A DNA stretch of 64,000 bases, from contig CM066305.1 of assembly GCA_033807695.1 (NCBI GenBank), positions 2,666,001 to 2,730,000 of the forward strand, given 5' to 3'. Positions 59,100-64,000 of this stretch are shown piece by piece; within the stretch, counting starts at the first letter, position 1; each line of letters starts with the position of its first letter. The notes beneath the pieces were generated by a model. The model did no database searches. It had not been told where the DNA came from and was given only the letters and a program-made list of their open reading frames with translations. Origin of the DNA: Daedaleopsis sinensis (taxonomy: Eukaryota; Basidiomycota; Agaricomycetes; Polyporales; Polyporaceae). A program made the translations under genes and the position numbers.

Positions 59100-60828
59100 T
59101 CAATCTCGTTGTATCCATTGCAAACATAATGCTGGGAAGGTCCTACCTTCGTAATGTTCTTCCTTCAATCGTTTCGGAGCGGCATGAGGAGTCCCTCGAG
59201 GAGCGTTGGAAGGCCCATGTGTACCGGGCTCGGTCTTAAATCCAGAGTTTCTGCTTGCCGCGTGAGGGGACGAAGAGCTAGCGTGTGGCTCAGCTTTCAC
59301 CGTATCAGGAAATGTACGGGGCGTAGAGTCATCCTCTGCAGCCAGAGGAACGTTAGTCATCAGTGTTCGTGCCGATGCGTATGTATGAAACTGACCTGGC
59401 TTGAAGCCGCGGATCCTGAGGTACGCAGCTGTAAACGCCTCAGAGGGTTGCGCCGGGGTCTGTTCAGCCTCGGCTTTGACAACCATGGCTGGAAGCAGGA
59501 TGATAAATGTCCATCGCCAGGGTTCCTGCATCTCAAAACAAACTCACCGTCATTGACATTCTCGGAATGAGGGATCCCGCGTATCTCGCGGTACGCTGCG
59601 ATGAAAGCCTCTGATGGACCGCTCGGCCTCTCTTCTACCTTGGGTTTCTTGTCTTCTCTAAGCAGTAATTCTTCCCTCTTGGGCTTCCTATCTTCGCTAC
59701 GTAGCGTTTCCTCGAGTTTCCTCTTAGTCTTCCGGTCTTCACTAGGTTTGATGTCGAGGCCGAGCAGCTCAGACTCCACGCTACTTCTGAGAGATTGCAT
59801 AATATTGGTTTCTGTGGCAGAGGGTTATGCACGTTACTATGTCGAGCATTTACGACGGAGAGAGTGCAGTACAGACGAACCTTCTTCATACGGATCTATT
59901 TTGCCTAGTTTGCTTGGCACAGCTGTTTGCTGCTGCTGGTTCTGCCCTGCATGAGGAACCTGCTCTGGCCGCCCCGAGGGTTCTGCATTAATGACGGTGG
60001 CTGCTGTAAGTTGCGTGGGGTGCTGGTATGGCGTGAACAAGCTCTGCGAGTGATGTAAATCTGAGTGTCTTGACATCGTAAGAGTACAGCTCGACCTACC
60101 GTATCTGGGATTGGAGTGGGCTGGCGCATAGGAGGCAACAGCAGCGCAAGGTCGCTGCAGTTCCTATTCCTTGGAGACGCCCAGCTGACATGGGGGTATG
60201 GAAACACGACCGGAAACTGGAGGGACTCTGGAGGATCCCCGCTAGTGGTGGGATATATCTCCTGCCAGTTGTCTAGCATACCAGACACATCAGTGAATCG
60301 TGGCGTATGGTTGCATCAGGGACAACATACGCTTCGCGGGGTCGCCCTTGGTGCGGTAGTCGTACGCAAACACGTACGAGATACGGTCTGCGTCTTCAGG
60401 CGCTCCCCTAGAGAGTATCCGCCTCCACGGGTGCGCGCCAACAATGGGGACAAGATCCGCCTCCTTCGGCAGCTGAACGATCACCTCGTCGCGCTAGAGG
60501 TCGTCGGCGCATCGTATGTACAGGCATGGAGCATTCGGCCAGTTGAGGTCCCGCGATATGTGCACCGACTCGGAAGATAGCCACACATAACACATACCGT
60601 GTTGACAACGTAGAGACACTCTGCTTCGTGGGCCTTGCCGAGCATGAAGCGCACCCATGCACAGAGGAAGTTGTAGTATTTCTGGTCGCGCGACTTGCCT
60701 GTCTTGTCTCCTGGCCATGGGTCTTCTATCACGATGTACTTGCAGCCTGGGTCGTCGTCGTAGGGCGGCCCTCGCTTGAGCTTTTGCATGGCATGGAGAG
60801 CAGAGAAGAGTGCGAAGGGAGAATGCAA
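59100..60828 (-). CDS. Hypothetical protein with two PSEAF-AAY-IRG modules
   Basis: Reading phase supports at least seven exons from MHSPFALFSALHAM (60828) to a stop at 59100. The first exons (KYIVIEDPWPGDKTGKSRDQ, YYNFLCAWVRFMLGKAHEAE, VIVQLPKEADLVPIVGAHPW) look globular and resemble no domain I can name. The middle is Pro/Gln-rich. Near the end, two consecutive exons each carry a similar module: PSEAFIAAYREIRGIP and PSEAFTAAYLRIRGFKP, the first preceded by Lys/Glu repeats (EDRKPKREELLL). The tail is Ser/His-rich. Intron borders are provisional. A broken copy of its last exon lies at 56262-56390. Confidence 0.65.
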
Positions 60829-61160
60829 TTACGGGAAGTCGGATGACTGCAGGCCGCGAGGTGCAGCTTCAGCACGACGTAGTACGCCACAGGCGCGTGT
60901 GTTTACTTCCGGCTCTCGGGCCGCTCCTCCATGAGTACCTTCATGGTCGATCACTCTAGTCTCTAGGGACAGCAGACCTCACGCTGCCTCGCCGTCATAA
61001 ACCCTGGGCTTGAACATACGGGTCATGGCAACCCTAGCTCATTACACAACTCTAGTATGCGGATACATTGTCAAGTTTACCGAAACTCATCGCTACAGGA
61101 TACTCGTAAAGGGTCATCGGTATTCAATACATTGAATTTGCATTTAGCTTCATTGCTCTC
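60829..61160. other. Spacer between HBS1 and the hypothetical gene
   Basis: I see no gene. It holds the HBS1 3' end and the hypothetical gene's 5' flank. Confidence 0.4.
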
Positions 61161-64000
61161 TTAGGTCAACAACTCGAGAACAACGCCTGAACATACATCA
61201 GGATGTGTAAACAGCTCGACAGGAAAGGCTCGCAACTCACCAGCGCCGATCGTCTCTCCTTCTCGCCGTATCAAGATCCTTCCCATCTCTTTGTTGACCG
61301 AGAAGGGCTCTAATGGTATCGGCAGGGCTCTCGAAGCGGGCCCTGAGTAGGTGGAGCCGCGAAGACTGATCTCGACTTCCGCGGACATGTTCTTCGTCAG
61401 TACCCTGCACGGGGCAGCCACCTGTCAGCATATGGAACGAGTCTCAGAGAGCAGACGACATACCTTGGTTTGTTCTTGACCACGCTGCCGTTGGAACGGT
61501 CGAGGACGGCGATCAGACGCGAGATCGAGGCGGGCACGTCACGCGAGTGGTGGAAAAGTTCAATCTGGCATCAACGATATCGCTGAGTGATGGGCGACGT
61601 AAACACGAATACGGAGAGCGACACTCACCGATGTCCCAGCAGTGATAGGAATCTGGATGTCGAACACTATGATCTTGGCAGTGAAGGAGGATGCGAGAGG
61701 CACAATCTGCGCTGGACGGCAGAGCACGCTCCCGATGTTCAAGGAAATCGGATCTACACCGGTGAGCGTGAGGTTGACATTGGAGCCCGCGCCTGCCCAG
61801 GGAAGGCCGTCGCCGTCGCTGTCGATGGCTGGGAAGGGAGCCGCGAGTAAGTCTTAGCGACACAACACCGGCAGGCTAGCTCGACGCACCTTTCACAGTA
61901 GCGGACTCGTCTCCGGGGACGACCCGCAGTCGTTCGCCGGCGACGACGATCCCACCGCAGACCCGACCAGAGACGGTGATGCCCGAGGTCGAGCCCTTGA
62001 AGACATTCGAGATCGGGAAACGCAATGGTGCACCGAGATCGCGTGTCGGTGGGTCCAATGCATCTACACACTCGGTTCAGCCGTTACGCAATCATTCTGT
62101 AGACAAAAAATAATGCTCGCCTAGTAGGTCTACCAGCGTCGGACCCTTGTACCAGGTATACAGCGCACAGTTGGCGGGTTCGCGCTGCGCCAGGTTCACG
62201 CCCTCCATCGCTGCGACGGGGACGAACTTGGTCTTGCTCGGGTGGAAGCCGGACTGAATCAAGAACGGCCTGAGGAGATCGCATATCTCCTCGTACCGGG
62301 ACTTCGCCCACTCGACCTGCCAGAGGGTTAGTGAACCGCACCACACGGGCACATTGATCACCTCGCGCACTCACTTGGTCTAACTTGTTGATGGCGACTA
62401 TGACCTGACCGACTCCGAGACTGCGTACTAGGAGCAGGTGCTCGCGAGTCTGCCCTCCGCGCTCGAAACCAGCCTCGAACTCGCCAACGGCCGCATCGAC
62501 GACGAGCAGCGCAGAATCGGCCTGAGATGCGCCGGAGATCATGTTGGGGATGAAATCTTTGTGCCCGGGCGCGTCGAGAATGGTGATAACCCTATGCGGC
62601 GTGTTCAACGTCTGCAACGCGATGTCCATCGTGATCCCTCTGAGTAGGTCGGGCACATGTTAGAAAAACGTCGTGCTTCGATAAGCCTCTTGATTTCGAG
62701 GAAACGTACCGCTCGCGCTCCTCTTGAGTCCCATCGAGCTCCCATGCCCAGCTAAAGCTGCTCTTGCCGATCTTCGCGCTGCCGCGCTCGTTCGCGATTC
62801 GCGTCTTCTCGTCGACCCTCCCGAGCTCATACAACAGTCTCCCCATCATAGTCGACTTGCCTGCGTCGACATGCCCTACAATCCTCGGCCATCAGTGGCG
62901 CAGTTACCTTACATCGCTCAACTTAGAGCTTGGAGCATGGACCTACCGACGACAACCATGCTCAGGGACCGCTTCGCCCCCTTCTCCTGCGCCGCCAGCG
63001 CAACCTTCGCCTCTTCGATGAGCTTCTCGACTGCCGCGGGGGGTTTGGCAGGCTCGTCGGGAACGACCTCCTGCGGCTCCTCGTCTTCCAGGTTCAATCC
63101 AGCCATGTCGAGTTGGCTCTGGTCCATAGCGTTCTTCGCAGAGCTTGCGGGGGTGCTGGTGGTCTTGTGGGATCCGGGGGGAGCCTTCTTGGTCGGGGTC
63201 GCAACGGGTGTCGCCCCCTTCTTGTGCTGCTGAGCCTGCGCCTTCGCCGCTTTCTCGCGTTCTTTCGCAGCTACAAAATTTATTCCAGGTGTACAGTGTT
63301 AGTACATGACAAACGCGAGTCCGCAAAGGATCGAAGAAACCAACGGGAGTCCAAAAGATGAAGCGAAGAAACGAAGGCAAAGACAATGGGATAAATATGA
63401 AGATGAGTGGTGATGGTTATTGTTGTGTAGAGCGACGTTTTATCGCGCAGAGGCAGAGAGTGCGGATTGCGTGGACGATGTCGACCGATGCGCCAGCGAG
63501 GTCCCCTTCCTCGCATTGAATACAACGTCGTCCGGGCTCGGCACATCGAACGCGAACCCCCGCAACAGAGGCAGCGGCCCAGGAGGAAGCAGGGGGGCGT
63601 CTCGCTCCTTGTGTCTAAGGCTCCTCGGCGTCGTCGTATCGGACCGGTCCTTGCTGCGCCTGTGCTCCCGCTCGGCTTTGTGGTGGTGGCATAGATACGT
63701 CCCCGTCCCATCCTCTCCTGCAGCCGAGACGGCTTCGGGCTCGTCGCTGACCAAGACCGTCGCGAACGCGGAAGGGGCCGCCTTAGACCGGATTGCGCTC
63801 GAGGAGAACATCGGCACCTCGATCACGGGGATGCTCTCTTCTGGCTCTGGCTCTGGCTCCGTGCTGGCCTTCGCGCGTGCAGACTTGCTCTTCATTGCCA
63901 GCTTCGACTGCTTTGCCTCTGAAGACTTTTGCGAGGTCGGAGTACCACCGACCTTCCCACCAGCAGGCATATGCGGCTGGGTAGTCGGGGGAACTCTGCG
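61161..64000 (-). CDS. HBS1: Hbs1-type translational GTPase, likely HBS1/SKI7 dual gene (5' partial)
   Basis: The gene runs off the right edge. GTPase motifs are GHVDAGKST (P-loop), RGITMD (switch 1), [16 protein letters not shown] (G3) and INKLDQV (G4), followed by two beta-barrel domains ending VVLELLT. The region [19 protein letters not shown] is typical of Hbs1 rather than eEF1A or eRF3. Hbs1 with Dom34 rescues stalled ribosomes. The exon at about 63440-64000 ends [19 protein letters not shown] and then a stop, and the GTPase part starts after an acceptor at 63271 with a clear TACTAAC branch site. The phase needs a donor with one leftover base, which fits a GC donor at 63654. The intron after VDLL (about 62119) also appears to be GC-AG. 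Confidence 0.9.

Overview
The window is nuclear DNA of a filamentous basidiomycete, most likely a wood-decay agaricomycete of the polypore type. Almost every gene is cut by several introns of about 45-65 bases with GT..AG ends and CTNAY-like branch sites. Genes sit on both strands with short spacers and GC-rich coding sequence. A cluster of Ure2p-like glutathione transferases, a family expanded in wood-decay fungi, also points there. All exon limits below were read by eye by matching splice sites, reading phase and family conservation. No alignment or RNA evidence was available.

Left part, 1-9722: the 3' end of a strongly degenerate eIF4A-like protein; Elongator subunit Elp2 on the minus strand; a stand-alone phosphopantetheinyl transferase; IBA57 and PET191 as a divergent mitochondrial pair; and a secreted, GPI-anchored GH128-like glucanase.

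Accessory block, 9723-26447: three intact Ure2p-like GST genes and one broken copy, interleaved with duplicated promoter DNA, a copied fragment of the downstream SFR1/MEI5-like gene, and an approximately 1.2-kb inserted block. These are followed by the METTL3/Ime4-type m6A methyltransferase, an NmrA-like reductase, the SFR1/MEI5-like gene, and a 1.09-kb non-autonomous DNA transposon. The transposon has a likely 7-bp target duplication and a long hairpin at each end.

Housekeeping block, 26570-53472: a single-pass membrane protein, SND2/TMEM208, a SNAPC4-like Myb protein, TAF8, riboflavin kinase, the spliceosomal cwf21/SRRM2 homologue, ARG8, HEM1, a WKF-domain protein, ARL1, CDT2, a MYND-finger protein, the 60S assembly factor Rsa4/NLE1, and homoisocitrate dehydrogenase LYS12. 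Many are divergent pairs sharing 120-270 bp promoters or convergent pairs with short 3' spacers.

Right part, 53473-64000: a tandem duplication of a monocarboxylate-type MFS transporter with its promoter. The first copy is followed by a truncated piece of the hypothetical gene that lies after the second copy. The window ends inside an HBS1 gene that appears able to make both Hbs1 and a Ski7-like short protein by alternative splicing.

The most interesting items are the HBS1/SKI7 dual-product arrangement, the catalytically dead-looking eIF4A paralogue, the hairpin-ended transposon, and the traces of segmental duplication around the GST and MFS genes. I found no CRISPR array, rRNA or convincing tRNA gene.
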